DNA of 64,000 nucleotides from the NCBI GenBank assembly GCA_963678675.1, contig OY783198.1:18834684-18898683 (forward strand). The letters run 5' to 3'. This stretch comes from Xiphydria camelus (Eukaryota; Arthropoda; Insecta; Hymenoptera; Xiphydriidae). The translations under genes and the position numbers were made by a program. The notes under the pieces are model-generated. The model was not told the origin of the DNA. It did no database searches and saw only the letters and a program-made list of their open reading frames with translations. This document shows, in pieces, positions 23,247 through 36,619 of this stretch. Positions within the stretch are counted from its first letter, which is position 1. Each line of letters begins with the position of its first letter.

Positions 23247-24766
23247 TGTAAGTGCGTATGTACGCGTATAGTCGTTTCCGAGAAACATCGGAAGAAGTAG
23301 GAAGATTTATATGTACGTATAAATAAGAAAGGTAGGAGTATGCCGAGACGAAGTGGGTTTTTCGTAATTTACATTTTACGTACGTACATACGCTGGAATA
23401 TACACAGTTACACACCTGATACTCGCTTACCTATATGTAAACAAATCAATTCCCGAACCCACGTCGAAGCTGAAGCACGGACTACACAGGTGCCTACTTG
23501 CGATTCGCTTATACGTACACGTGGGCGTACGGTGTACAAACACGAGTCAAAAATTGGGGACGCGAGAGAAGCAGGAATAAATTTGTGAGGATCGAACGTT
23601 TTCCTGTTTAAGCGTGAATGTTGATGTGGTCTCATGGAAAGTTCAAGGACAGAGATGAGGATGACACGTTCGAGGAGAGAGTTTCTCGGAATGAGGAAAT
23701 TAAGATAGGATCGTCGGAGAGGAGATTTAAAACGAGATTTTTTCGAGACGAAAAAATGTGCCGCGTTAGTCACGGACGACCTCGACAGGTTTGGAAGCTG
23801 TAGGGGAAACTCGGGCAAAGCAGATGTGCTAAAGTTTGCCAAGAAAAATGACAGAGTTAACGCGTTGAGATTAGAAATCTTTTTTATTACAATAATTCTC
23901 TAAGGATATTCAACTTTCAAATAAAATAAAAAAGTAATTAAAAACTTAAACGTTTGAACTTCTTTTTCATCAAAAACTAGGACAAGTTATTTTTTTATGA
24001 TTTCAATGAATATTAATTTAATGGAAACATGTATAATATTTTCTGAAACTGTATAAAAATCTAAAAGGCGACGGCATAAAATTGGAGAAATTAATTTTAA
24101 AAAATGTTTCCCTGCGAAACGCAGCGAGAAACGGTTAGTCTACATTCGTCCCATTTCTAATCGCTATTTTGCAATGGATCGATTTACTGTTACGCGAGCG
24201 CTGCGTAGCATATTAAGTACAGGTACGCCCCTAAACCGTTGGTTATTATTATTATCTACTCCGTTGTGATGTGCGTGCATATGTACGGATATTACCAGAG
24301 CACATGTATACACGTATACTTGTTTCGTATAATACTCGCTACATGCACACGCTGCAGGTACCCTACCCTCGCGTCGTCGAAACGAGGAAGCAGTCCGGTT
24401 CTCTCCTCGCGGAAATCAGATATCAGGTGCAAGGCTGCGTAGCCGTTCTTCCGCCTTCTTTTTTTTTTTAGGTAGCCCTTTGTCCTTACGGTGAGCCGGT
24501 GACAGGTGTTGTGACGTAAGGAGCCGGTAGGTACCGTTATAACGAGGGGTTACCACCGTATGTCGGGTGAAACCCTATAAGAATGTGACATACCGGAGAC
24601 TACGCACGGCTACAGACGGTGACGAATTTTAGCGCAAAATTGCGAGCGCGCGAAAGTGAGTCGGACGCTGAACTGAACGAGGAAAGAGAGGGAGGAGGAA
24701 AAAAAGGTAGAAAAGAAAAAAAAAGGATTAATTCTACACAGAGAGTATAATAATCTCCCTTATATA

Positions 24767-24909
24767 CTAGATAATAGGCTTGACTTTTTGGGCAAAGTAT
24801 TGCGTTCATTGCTTCATTGTATGACAACAATTGACTATGTCTAGTAAACTTCACTAGACGCATGTCAGTGAACACAATACTTTCCCAAAAGAATCAAGCT
24901 TATTATCTA
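24767..24909. repeat. 143-bp hairpin element nested in R
   Basis: TAGATAATAGGCTTGACTTT pairs with AGAATCAAGCTTATTATCTA, and GCAAAGTATTGCGTTCA pairs with TGAACACAATACTTTCC. Non-coding. Confidence 0.65.
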
Positions 24910-24926
24910 ATGTAACAGTGAATTAA

Positions 24927-25080
24927 TACACTGTACACAAAATTCTGTAGTGTGGACCTATATGGATCACTTTTCATGTTAAATAACAATGCCATAAGAC
25001 TGAATGACACTAGATGTGGTATATATAGGTCTACACCGGTGGAATGGTGTTAAAAATTGACACCACTTTTTTACTGTGTA
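24927..25080. mobile_element. MITE family B, copy 3 (reverse orientation)
   Basis: Reads as the reverse complement of the other copies: GTGTGGACCTATATGGATCA near the left, and CACCGGTGGAATGGTGTT followed by CACTTTTTTACTGTGTA at the right. Confidence 0.8.
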
Positions 25081-25122
25081 TATACTCTTCTCTCCGTGTA
25101 GTATTTTTGGTATACGAAAGTA

Positions 25123-25384
25123 CTACACCGAGAAGACAGTTTATTAATAGTTATAATAAACGTAATTTCAAATACGACGAAATAAATATTTCGTTAGAAT
25201 AAGATAATATACGTTAATTAATTAAAATGTTTATTCCACTCAAAAATGATTGTCTCAAAGGTTCTAATTGTGCCAAATAAATATTGTAATAGTTAACGAA
25301 TATTTATTTGATTCGATAAGATGTTCGTTTCGTCATATTGAAACAAACATTTGTTAACTACAAATAAACTCTTTTCTCGGTGCA
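25123..25384. mobile_element. MITE family F, copy 2
   Basis: TACACCGAGAAGACAGTTTA at the left and AATAAACTCTTTTCTCGGTG at the right; the interior is rich in AATATTTATTTG-like blocks shared with copy 1. Confidence 0.8.
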
Positions 25385-27883
25385 CCCGCTCGATGTTCGT
25401 GCAGCCGAAAGACACTCGGAAGGGGAGAAATTGTAGGAAGAATCTCCCGAGCGGTCCGGAGGGAGGCTGGAGGATGATTCAGTGCGCCGAAACTCATCCA
25501 GACCTCTAATAAAAGTAAGAACGAAATGAAAATAAGACACAAACGAAAAGAATTTCTAAAGAGAGGATCAGTTAGAGTCTCCCGCGGAAAGAGCCGTTCC
25601 GACAATGAAAACGAGGATGCGCTCTACTGCAAAAATTCTTGATAAATAGAGGCGAAGTGAATTATCGTTGTAACTCGCTAACACAGCCATTCGGGCGAGT
25701 TTTGCAGGCGTAGAAAAGGGAGGAAATTCGGGAATCCCCGAAGTTCTTTCTCGTTTATTCCTTCTTCTTTTCTGTATCCGCGGCGTTTCGACGCAGAAAG
25801 CGGGATACGAAGAGCGTGTCGCACCGCGGAAAATCAGGCTTGCATTATGAGACCGTCAAACTTTCACGAGTTGCTCTCGTTCCGCCGCGCGACTTAATGG
25901 CGAGTGCAGTTGAAATACCTTTTAAAATTGCATCGCCCCTCCCTCTTCCCCTGCTGTTACTTCGTTACCGATCGTTATTGCTTTATGATTCGATAAATGG
26001 TTTAGTAATAAACCCGCGGAAAAAATTCTGCAGTCACGTCCAAAGCATCGGTGCGATGAACGAGAACGCCAGTGCAATAAACCAAAAGAAAGAATTATCC
26101 GCGCGATAATTCCGACAGTCGTGGCTCGAACGATACAGAAATCGATCCAAGACTGTAGATTTCTTCGACGTTGAAGGAAGAGTAATCTCGGAGAAAGTGT
26201 AACGGTTTTTCTGTGGCAAAAAAAGAAAATTTACCTCGAGACACTTACGTATCGGTGTACCGCGGATCTTTTTGGATCACGTAAACACGTTTTTCTTAGC
26301 TTTTATAGTTTATTACGCGAGGTACGAAGTAATTAACCATCTTGGAATTTAGACTCGAGAAGGTCGCTTATTTTATATTAATTTTCCCGAATACTGGCAA
26401 TTGCCGACCGTAAATGAGATAATGAGATAATTATCGACCGTAAACGAAAGAAAACTTTATTATGTAAATGGCAATTATAAAAATGTCCGCAGAACGCAAT
26501 TGTAGTTTAATCGCGAGCATAAAATTCGTCGGTAAAATAATAAAAACGAGAAACTCAGCTTGTTTAACAGAGCTTGAAACTCGTTAAGGAAAAAACATTA
26601 AGTGTGCTCGCAATTTCCAAACACGTCCACAATAAAATCGAAAACAATAATCGACGTCTATTAATTTAAGAAAGTGTCATAAAATCAACAACGAACAAGT
26701 GTGTCTCGTCGCGTTGTCGATGACAATTATTATAGGAGCCATAAAAATCACCGCGCCCCCGAGCGAAATGCTCCGGAACTCATTACATCTTTTCACCCGA
26801 AGCTCAAGGAAGATGTGATACGCGTTGCGATCGAGGTGTGAGTGAAAAGGCAAAGAGAGACAGGAAGACACGTACCGAGATAGAAAAATAGAGATAGAGA
26901 CGGGGGTAGGTCATGCACTTCCGGCTGCACATTTACATTATCAGTCGCGAGAGGTCGCGGGATAGACGGGGATAAGCAGCTGGGTTTTTAAAATGGCCTT
27001 CGTCTTAGCTCCGAGAGTCGAGATGATAGCCGCCTCTCTCTCTCCTTCTCTCCGTCGGTCTCTTCGCACACGCGTCTTCCTCTCTCCGCGGCCTTATTCC
27101 CGGTACCGAACTGGAGGAGGAAGGACGCCGCGAAGAGAGACGTGAGAACGTTGACACACTGACTCGCTACCCCACATACCCTTTTGCCTTTTCAACGCGC
27201 GTTCACGGAGAGACACCGGCTCGGAAAGATCTGGGAAGGGGGGAAGCTTAACCCCTTCTTACACCCCCATGGACCACCCAAAGGAATCTAGATAATTTCC
27301 CACATACGACATATTTTTCTCTTCGAAGGTGTGTCTTCGAGTTCGCAATCCCAGAAATATGCGGTAAATCTCGCAAATGTTTCGCAAATTGCAATAGAAA
27401 TTGAAGCGACAGCTGCTGAAGGAGGGAGATCTTCCAGAAGTTATTTCTTTCGTATAAAAATTATTAAATTACGTGAAAAATCTTCAAGGCCGTTCATAGA
27501 TTGGTCTTCTTATTTGAAGTCAAATGTTTAATCAAAATGAAATACTATTCCCATTTTTCAAAATCGCAAAAATATTTGACAATTCAATTCCAATGCAGTT
27601 GCAATGGAAAAATTCCTTCGCGAAATAAAACTGCACCCTGGTACACGCGGATTTGAACGTAATCATTCACTGTCAAATTCTGATCGGGTCTCGAGCTTCA
27701 CTGCGGAGTACATCGACACGAATTGTCAATAGCTATTAAATAAAAATGGTTCACAAACCTTTGGTAGGGCTTGACGTAGAAGGGGTCGATGCGTAATCCT
27801 ATGGCACACACACTTGGCACTGTTTGTTATCCTTCGTTTTCTTCTCTCGGCTTGATTACTTCGTGCGAGGAACCGATTGAATG

Positions 27884-27918
27884 TGATAAATAGATAAATA
27901 AATAAATAAATAAATAAG
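27884..27918. repeat. (ATAA)n microsatellite
   Basis: About eight tandem AAAT units. Confidence 0.85.
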
Positions 27919-29147
27919 AAAACAGAACTAAGTCAACGAAGGGCCCGAGTCTATTTACGCTCTCTACCTCTAGATATCTCACTATCTCTCTCTCTCCCTG
28001 TCGACTTTGGAGAGTGTGAGTTCGTTGTGAGCCTGTCAGAATCGAAACTCGGCCTATATACTCTCCCCACTCGTATCGTCGGCTTTCACCAAAAACCCCG
28101 CGCACAAGACGAGAAGCTATTGTCTGCGCCGCGGCAGATTCGGAGCGACATCTTCTCGATGCACCGGAAATCCCGCGATATTCTCAAATTTGTTCATTCG
28201 AAGTGCCTGAAAAAATCTGATCTCATCAGTGGACCATAAATATCGCAAATGACGATTGCGTAAAATCCCAGCTGCGACGTACGACGGAAGGACGAAGCGA
28301 CTGTCTATCCAGCCGGGCTCGGACGATACTTATCCCGCCCCGTTGGCGTCCACTTTCTTTTTTATTAATCATCGTCCAGCGACATAACGAGACGTATAAA
28401 AGGAGTTAGGCTGAATCATATCGGTCACAACTGGAATAGCAAGTGAATTTTACTCGGCGACTTCCGGCACCGGAAGTCACTGACACGGTATTCCGAGCGA
28501 AAGTCTCGCCTTCGTTCGTACGTGTCACTCGGTGCTCTTGCGATACACGCGCGAGTATACGCGCATTCTCCCCTGTATGCAGTGGCGAACGCAGATCTGG
28601 ACTCTCTCGTTGCGGGGCGGGGGGGGGGTACACGGAGGGGCACACTTGTGTTCGCTTGCGATAGGAATTGAGCGCTTTTAGCACTGCGAGGGTTCCGTTT
28701 ACGTTCGAGGGAAATTAATGGATGGGTATTGCGTATAACTGCGCGCGGACAATAAGAACACCGCTGGAGTGCATTATAAATGCAGGCGGCGTTCTTCCGA
28801 TAAGTACCCCGGGCATATCTGGCGTTGTTGCTCGTGTGTAATATCTACTACGTGGGCAATCATTCGGATTTATGTTTACGAGGTATGCTGAATGGGGAGT
28901 ACACACTTTCAAATTAGTGGCGTACCACTTTTAACGATCGTTAGGCGGGGGCTCAGCGGTATAGTTACGCGTGAGAGTGATCGTCGAAGCACGAGAAATG
29001 AATTCCTCGTCTGAAAATATAGATTTCAACTGTCTGCGCTTCTTTCCCGTTATCTATAATAGAAAATAAAATAGTATGCTGTAAAAAAATTGTATTCTTT
29101 TATACAAAGTTTTCTTCCAAGTGAGTGGAGTTAAGATCAATGTTTTA

Positions 29148-29282
29148 TTAACCCCTTAGCGCCCAGCGTCTTATTAATAGGACGGCCATTTGGAATTTTT
29201 TTCTCACTTGCTGAGAGCGATAAATCATGCAATTTTCGTAAAGAAAATCCACCAAAAATTAATTTAGGCGGTAATGGGTTAA
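29148..29282. mobile_element. 135-bp TTAA-bounded element, piggyBac-like
   Basis: TTAACCCCTTAGCGCC at the left mirrors GGCGGTAATGGGTTAA at the right. TTAA sits on both sides and CCC immediately inside, as in piggyBac-derived MITEs. There are only ~16 bp of inverted repeat and no coding. Confidence 0.55.
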
Positions 29283-30710
29283 ATTAAGGAAAGAATGAAG
29301 AGTATGGTGTATTTTAATGTGTTTGAGAATTATCTGTAAAACACAGACTAACCCTTTTCAAAGCCAACAACCTGAAAATAAAGTTACACACACACGCACA
29401 CATAAAGTTTTTCCCAATACATAATCGTGAAAAGTAATATATTCCATAATTATAAAAATTAATATATTTCCTTATGAAATTTCCCTTAAAATTCCATATA
29501 ACGCAGTATATTAATTTTTCTAATCAAATATTGGGTAAAAGCTAAAACAAATTTTTTTACAGTGTAGGAAAATATACAAATTCTATAATAATAGTTACGA
29601 TATTCGTCGATCGTTTCTGTAAGTATATTCTAACTCGCGGAGCAAAATAGTGTGTCAGTAGGCGAAAATATAAACCTGGTTTACAGTATCCAAGCATGGT
29701 GCCCCCCAATAAAGGTGGAATTGGAAACGTTCGATCGCTCGGCAATTTTCATTATTTCAAAACTTTCTGTTTTCTCCTCTATCGCGCGTTGAATTTCCAG
29801 GACTTTAGTAGGTTGCACGTGAATGCGTTCATGGTTGCGTGCGATATTCAAGACCAAGAAGGTACAGAACGATCGAGGACTATCAATATTTTGAGAGTCG
29901 CTATTCCTTACCACTCTTCGTGCTATAGTTAGAAGCGATTAGCTACGATTTATGCGCGATGGCATTCACCGCGGTCACGTATGACAGACGAGGTGGAGAA
30001 TAATTGAACCATTTGGATTTTTCTTCCGTTTCGAAAGTCGCTATTTCCTTCCTCCTTTCCGGTGCAATCTACTTGTACCCGGTACACATCGAGGAGCGCA
30101 TAAATCAAGTAATTAATTAGCCGTAAATCATGCGTGATCGCATCCGCCGCAATCGCGAATGGCGATCGAGGCTGGGAAAGTCCAATTAGCGATCGAGGAT
30201 TCCTCCTACGATGAGAGTTGTCATTTTTTTCGCGTGTACATCCTCGAGGATCCGGATTACACGCGAACGTCTTCATCGTGCGCATAAACGTAGACACAGA
30301 TACGCAGGCATGTGCATCAGGCCGATTTCCGTGCGATCTAGAAACAGACACTGCAGGATCGTAAATTTCTACTTCTCACCTTTAGAATTCCGAAAAGTGG
30401 ATTTTACTTTTTTCAGTCGCACAGACTGACGCCCCTGCTTCTTTCCTTCTTCCCCTTGGTCTTCTTATCTATGGATCCTTCGAGTCGTGGCTGTGTAAGC
30501 AGTCTAGGAAAATTCTTTCGCGTTATCGCAACTCGCTCTTTCCTCGGACGAGAGAGGACTGAGGGTAAATCTGCTCCCATTATGCACTCTCGCGTTTATC
30601 CGAGATTTTTCCTCTGGAGATGAAATTTCTAAAGTGCACCAAACCCTTCTCGAGCATGTGCTAAAATCACTCCATATTCATGGGGGGAAAATGTTCTCAT
30701 CCAGAAACAT

Positions 30711-31301
30711 GTACACGGAGAAAAAAGATTAGTAATTTTTACAGTAAATCCCAGTAAGAGAGCTTTTCAAGGTGAAACATTGCATTTTTGAATAGACACA
30801 GCGTTCCTTTTACGATTCGTAACAGTATACAGAGAAAACAAATTTAATTGGTTCTACTGAAACTTACTTGCGGGGTCGAAAAAGAAATTATTTATTTATA
30901 ATATATCAATGAAATTTTGTAATACATCATTTAAATACCTCTTCCTTACTGTCATATGAATTAGTATATGAGAGATTGAGAGGAAGAAATATCAAATTAA
31001 TAAGACAAAATATTTATTTGATCTAAATAAATAATTTCTTGTGACCTCGCGCGTAATTTTTAGTAGATCTAACTAATTCTTTTTCTCTGTGTTGACACTT
31101 GACACATATTAATGGGAAATTAGTAAATTTTACCGTATTAAGTGATGTTTATACTAGGTACTTATTACGAATTGTGAAAAGTATGCTGCGGTCTATTAAA
31201 AACGTCAATGTTTCACCTCGAGGAGCCCTGCTACTGGGATGACTGTAAAAATTCGTGGGATTTCCCCATGATTTTTTACTAATTCTCTTTTTCTCCGTTT
31301 A
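30711..31301. mobile_element. MITE family J, copy 2, with nested family A
   Basis: The left arm TACACGGAGAAAAAAGATTA...GGTGAAACATTG and the right arm CAATGTTTCACCTCGAGGAG...TTTTTCTCCGTTTA are mirrored. A family A copy splits it at 30828-31092, at a different point than in copy 1. Confidence 0.8.
30828..31092. mobile_element. MITE family A, copy 3, nested in J
   Basis: Left CAGAGAAAACAAATTTAATT; right ATCTAACTAATTCTTTTTCT then CTGTG; shares the paired GAGGAAGAAATATC and GATACCTCTTCC-like interior with the other A copies. Confidence 0.8.
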
Positions 31302-33069
31302 TAAAGCCTCGTATGGCACCCCGTATACTCCGTGCACGAGATATATCATAAAAAAGTGTCCGCGAGTGACGTATCCTGAAAATCAGGACGTAAATTGATG
31401 AGAACATTTCCCAGTATAGAAACAAATCTCATCAGTCGTGCCGATGACACGACCGATGAATATCCTGCTTCGCTTCGGAAAGCGGTCCAGTGTCACCGCG
31501 TGCGCACGAACGGGTGCCTACAATTTCTCTCGACGCCCCGTCACGTGGGCCGATTCCGGAAGAAAGCTGAATTGCGCACGTCAACTGGCTGAATAATTCC
31601 GCGCGCCCGCCGCGAGAACGGAGAAATTGCGCAATTTTTCTGCGGCGCTTGACGTCAGCGACCATTCATGCCCGCGGAGCCGGACCCCCCCAGCTTTCAC
31701 GCGGATCTTGCTTTGTGTCTGCTAACCGGGATGAGGAGGCCTGCGAGACGGCTCGACTTATGTAAGCGAGAAGTACGCTTCTTATAATTGATATCTCAGA
31801 TACGTGACGCGTTGCGAGTTCATTGATTATCTCGTTAACGGTGGAAGATGGTGGAGTACTTTTTTGAAGATGATACTTCGGGCGACAAAAAAGTGCTATG
31901 TCAATGTGGCGCAAAATTTAAAAATGTCGAAATAGTCGCGTTCAGAGTGGATACGCTATTTAATATTGCGATTATCTTTATTCTTTAATGTATACGGGGC
32001 GAGGCATTTATTGGGGCACATGAATATCTGTAAATTAATTAACGCATTTTAGAAAAAAATTGTTCTTATAAAAGTGTTTTGCTTTAGTCTTTTACCAGAA
32101 AAATTTTTTTGTAAAATATGTTATTTTACAGACATTTGTGTGTGTCTCAATTTGAATACCTCACCCAGTATTAGAATGTCAAATATAATCAATCGAATTA
32201 AACGAAAAGGAAGTTCGAATAGTTCACTAAATAAATCTGAATTAGAGCGAGACAGGGAGGAGTAGAAAAAGAGAAGAAAATATCGCCAAACTGCCGCAGA
32301 TTTCCACAATCCCGTGCAGATATCCGCGAAACTCGCGTCCCGTGCTTTTCCGGCATAGGTAAAACCGCGTCATGCACTTTCCGCGCACATACACGCGAAT
32401 AACGCACCTCTCCCAACGCGAGACACACGGAGATCCGGCATCAAACGCGGAGGGGGTGATGCTTTCTCCCGAGTCAGCTCAGGAATTCGCCTAAGAAATA
32501 AACTAAAAACCTCACGCGCGTACGTGTACCTCGCTTAACACGTCGGGCGCACGATCGGGGCGGCGTGCAATAAACGCGAGCGGTCGTTGTGAACGCCGCG
32601 TAAAAGTAGCACGTCGAGAGATTGCGATCGGCGCGCGCGGCCCGTGTATCGAGCACGATAACGATACTCGACACGCGAAACGACGTGTTAACCCAAAAAT
32701 ACAGGCGTATACCCGCGTGTCTAATACGAGACGGTCGCGTATCGACACGTATATGTAGTGTCTTCTATGTACGCGCGATACAGCGGCGATCGCAACGAAA
32801 GAGTAACGCGCTCGCGTCCGGTCAACGTTGAACGGCATATCGCGAAGCGCTGCGATCGATCGGCCAGATAATCACATCCGACGGATCGATTTGGAATTTC
32901 GTACGCGAATCGCGATACGCCGAGGAATTTGCGAGGAATTGTCTCCTTGCCCCGCGCCTTGGAACGATTCGCTTGCCACTCGATTCTTCTACTGACCGAT
33001 CTCGATCCCCGCGGGTGAATTCTGAATAGCAGGAATTTCGTTGGCGTGGGCGATAAGCTCGCCATATCG

Positions 33070-33443
33070 CACTGAGAAAAATAACTTACCGATCTAAGTA
33101 AGCATTGATATGAATAGTGTGCTGAGGACATATTTATTTAAGTTAAACATATTTTCGTTGAATTAAGTAGGTAGGTATCTATAGATTATTTAAAACGCTG
33201 TGGTCACCAAGGGTTTGCTTGAGCCAGGGTTCAATTTTGAAACTGGCTGTACTTCTTCTTTTTTATAATCACAACTGGGCCCTCGTCAGATCTCGGCATA
33301 AATAGCTTGTTCTTAAAACTCGTGCAAATCAAATATAGATTCGTTCAATTCAATGAACATACACTTGTCTTAAATAAATATATACGCTCTTGACACTATT
33401 CATGTCGACGGTTACTCGGATCGGCAAATAATTTTTCCCGGCG
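33070..33443. mobile_element. Inverted-repeat element (family S) with a nested piggyBac-like fragment
   Basis: ACTGAGAAAAATAACTTACC with GATCTAAGTAA at the left mirrors GTTACTCGGATCGGCAAATA with ATTTTTCCCGG at the right, and AATAGTGT pairs with ACACTATT further in. The block 33199-33325 (TGGTCACCAAGGGTTTGCTT and onward) matches the element at 14055-14410, not the S arms. Confidence 0.55.
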
Positions 33444-33999
33444 CGGTCGAATCGCGTACGCCCTCGAGTCTGCGTCGGACGGAAGATGACACACTTCCTA
33501 TATATCGAAGAAGCGCGTTGTGTACCGCACCCACGAAATTATAATTACAAATCGCGCAAGATCGCGCGCTCCTCTCTCGCTGTACACCGCGACCCGCGAG
33601 AAGGACGCTCGACTCCCCTCCCCCGCCGGTGGCGTCGAGCGAGTGTCGTTACTCGCGTTGGTTCCTTCGCGAAGACAATGGGCCGTGTGGGCGTCTCGCA
33701 CGATGCTGTACGACCCGTAATTTCGGGTCACTGAATTTGCCGTGGAATTTTTTCCCGTTGGAAAACCGCCGAGAACAGAGAGGGAGAGCGAGAGAGCGAG
33801 CAATCGAATGGCGATCGAAGCGAGAGAAAAAAAGAAATGCTTCTAACAGTACGTAAGCGCAGCACCTGATTGTCATTCCGACTCGCGGACACTCAGGCTA
33901 CTTAATCGCGCGGAACGGGCACAACGAGCGAGCACCCGATCCGCCACTTGGTACTCTTACCGCATAAGTGCGATGGACAAGAGTGGGAAAAATGCGTAC

Positions 34000-34014
34000 G
34001 GGGGGGGGGGGGGG
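34000..34014. repeat. Poly-G run (15 G)
   Basis: Homopolymer G tract next to a CpG-rich block. Confidence 0.8.
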
Positions 34015-35972
34015 AAATCCGATTTTGGGAAAGTGACAGCGCGTGCACAGGAACAGGAGGGACAGACTCGGGGATGGCTTTCGCGGGAAATTGGCCCCCC
34101 GTTGCTACTACTTTCTACGGTAACGAGGGGCCAGCTTCGTGTGTGAAAACTGGTCCCGGTACTCTCTACCGTTAAGTGGGATTTCTCCGATGCGGTTTTT
34201 TTGGTAATCAGGCTACCTAAACCGACTTGGGCCACTTGAACGCGTAGAACGAGTATAACGAGCGAAAACCCGATCGACGATTTGGTCGTGATATTTGCTG
34301 CACCGAGTGCAATTCGAGAAGCGCTCCGAAGGCTTGTTGTTTTACATCGAGTGCAGACTCGACGCGAATGAAATATATATTTATAAAGAATCTCGCGCGT
34401 CACATCGGTGCATGTGTAAATTACGCGCGCATATATGCATTCACCAACGTGCACACGCACACGTTTCTTCACACACAGCTATACCGATCGTACGATACTA
34501 AAACGTTTTATTACGGCATGACTATGCGCCGTACGTTGGCTGGAAGTTTCTCCTGGCTGCGGAACATCCGAGCTGGCCATGAACTTAACTTTTGCCAAGA
34601 CCAAAACGGTACTCGCGCTCGTCGACATCCGCGCGATTTGTCTTCGATCGCACGAGAAACCGACTTTCTAAAGACTATTCTCGAGCAAAAATGTTTACGT
34701 CTTTACGTTTTAATTATCTCGTTATTTAAGAGCTATTCACTGAAAATGACGAGGAACTTTTTACAGAACAAATCATAAGCTTCCAAAAAGCATTATATCA
34801 ATTTAGTCCAAAAGTTCATGATTCCCGAGATAATCATGTTCGAAGTCGTCGCCACTTTCGATCATTCGTCCGAAATAAACTCCGTCCAATGACTTCGTCT
34901 CTTCATCGGAGAACTTCTTTCTAAAGATCACTTCATTACACACTGAGCGAGCAAAGTAAATAACAATTACGAGCTGTCAATTAGAGGAGGAAAAAGAGAT
35001 TCGAACCGACGCCTTTGTTCCGTCAATTCGGCTGAAATTCAATCGCGCAGCCTCCGAGCCTAATTAAAGTTACGAGCAGATCTCGAGTCGATGAACGGAG
35101 CGAAGAGCGTCTCCTCTCTCGCAGCCACGGCGAGACGGACATGCGCGCGAGAGAAATATGTAGATACGGGATCTTAGTGTGTCAGTGTGCCTATATGCTA
35201 ATCAGTTGTTGATGAGCGAGTCAACCTTCGCGAATTGGCGTGGCGCGGCGACGTGGGTACAGCGTGCCGCGCGTAGAGGTTGGAGAGAGAGAGACGCCGC
35301 GTGCGTGTATACTTTTGTAAACGCGCGCGTATTATATACGCTCGCTCGCAATCTGCCGCGCGTGATGAATACTCGCGCGCTTAACGGTATCCGTTCGCGA
35401 TGTGTGGAGTGTAGAAAGTAGTTTGATATTTTGGGTGCCTAGTGATACCCCTTCCTCACCCCTCGCGATTGCTCCGCCGTCGCGTAAGCGCCGCGCAGCC
35501 GCGGCGCAACCGGCCGGTTGTAGTACAAACCGAGCGAAGGACCTAGAAAAAAGAAACGGAGCGTTGCAGGTGTGTTATATACGTGGTGATCGAGCGTTTC
35601 ACGGATATACGGTGGGCCGGGCGGTTCTGGTGTATCTGTGAAAAAAAAATGAGGCACAGGGAGGAACGCGCGGACAATTATTCATAAGAGAAATATCCTA
35701 ACTGTGTGATCGATTCGTCACGTATCGAGCGTGAAAGATTCGTTTTAAAAATACGCTTGACGCGAATGATGAGAGAGGGAGAGAGAGAGAGAGTGTGCGG
35801 GAAGAAAATGTTGATCGATGAAGTGGTTGAAATATTGCGCAATGTTGACAATTCAGCGGTAATGTGACCGTCGTCGCTGGAGCAACGATGCTATTGCAGA
35901 TTAACTACGATTTTCTTTTAATAATACAGTAATATGTTAGATATATTGTATGAAGAACCATAAAAATTGCTC

Positions 35973-36180
35973 TGCACGGAAAGAAGTAAATCGTAACATT
36001 TTTACTAAGTTTGTGGTTAATTTCGAGACCAATTTGTTGTTACAACTAAAGTTTTAGTAAGAATTACAGCAACACTTGCAGATTCTACAAGTTTCACTAT
36101 AATTTTTGCTAAAATTATAGTTGTTCCGAAATGTACGACAAACTTTGTGTAAATGCTACGATATATTTTTTTCCGTGTAG
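35973..36180. mobile_element. MITE family E, copy 2
   Basis: TGCACGGAAAGAAGTAAATC at the left; ATATTTTTTTCCGTGTA at the right. The interior AGATTCTACAAGTTTCACTA matches copy 1 at 12547-12789. Confidence 0.75.
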
Positions 36181-36619
36181 GTCAACGATACTTTTCCCCA
36201 GGACTCCTTTATTCGTCGTACGCGGAAGAAATTATCGTCGTGCGACATCGTTGAAATCGCAGTAATCAAGATGCGCCTTAATTACCACCGTGATTTACGC
36301 GGGGTAATCGCGTCCGCGTGGCCCGAGCGAATTTCCCATTGTAAGGCCCGCCGGCGAGGAGGGATTAGCAGCTGCGAACGACAAGATTAGCCGTCGTCAT
36401 TAACAGCGATCGTCGGGATCGGAGCGTTTATTAGGCAGTCTCTTAAAAACAACTAACTAGACACGGTTCGCACCTGATGCTAATTGGCGGGTGTATGTAC
36501 CAGGCATTGCCGGCCTGCGCGGATGACGGCGAAGTGGAGCACGATCGTGTGTGCGAACCGCAGCTGAGATGAGCCGATGGATAATCGTGCGAAAGCGCTG
36601 AATGCCGTGTATCTGCGTG

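Larger units (their letters stand above)
24734..25100. mobile_element. Outer inverted-repeat element (family R) carrying two nested elements
   Basis: CTACACAGAGAGTATA at the left mirrors TATACTCTTCTCTCCGTGTA at the right (25081-25100). Between them lie a hairpin (24767-24909) and a reverse family B element (24927-25080), with very little R sequence left. Confidence 0.55.

Noticed and set aside
27750..28105. Minus-strand frame ending near a donor-like CAAAG/GTTTGT with a short IDPFYVKPYQR-like stretch
   Set aside because: The open stretch upstream is only about 23 codons after a TAA; no acceptor of quality and no family match.
33893..34290. Diverged direct repeat (CAGGCTAC ... CGAGCGA ... CCCGATC)
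   Set aside because: Similarity is patchy and within CpG-rich low-complexity DNA; could be chance.
34985..35065. tRNA-like B-box (GGTTCGAATC on the minus strand)
   Set aside because: No matching A-box, no acceptor stem pairing and no anticodon arm could be drawn; only the 10-base motif fits.
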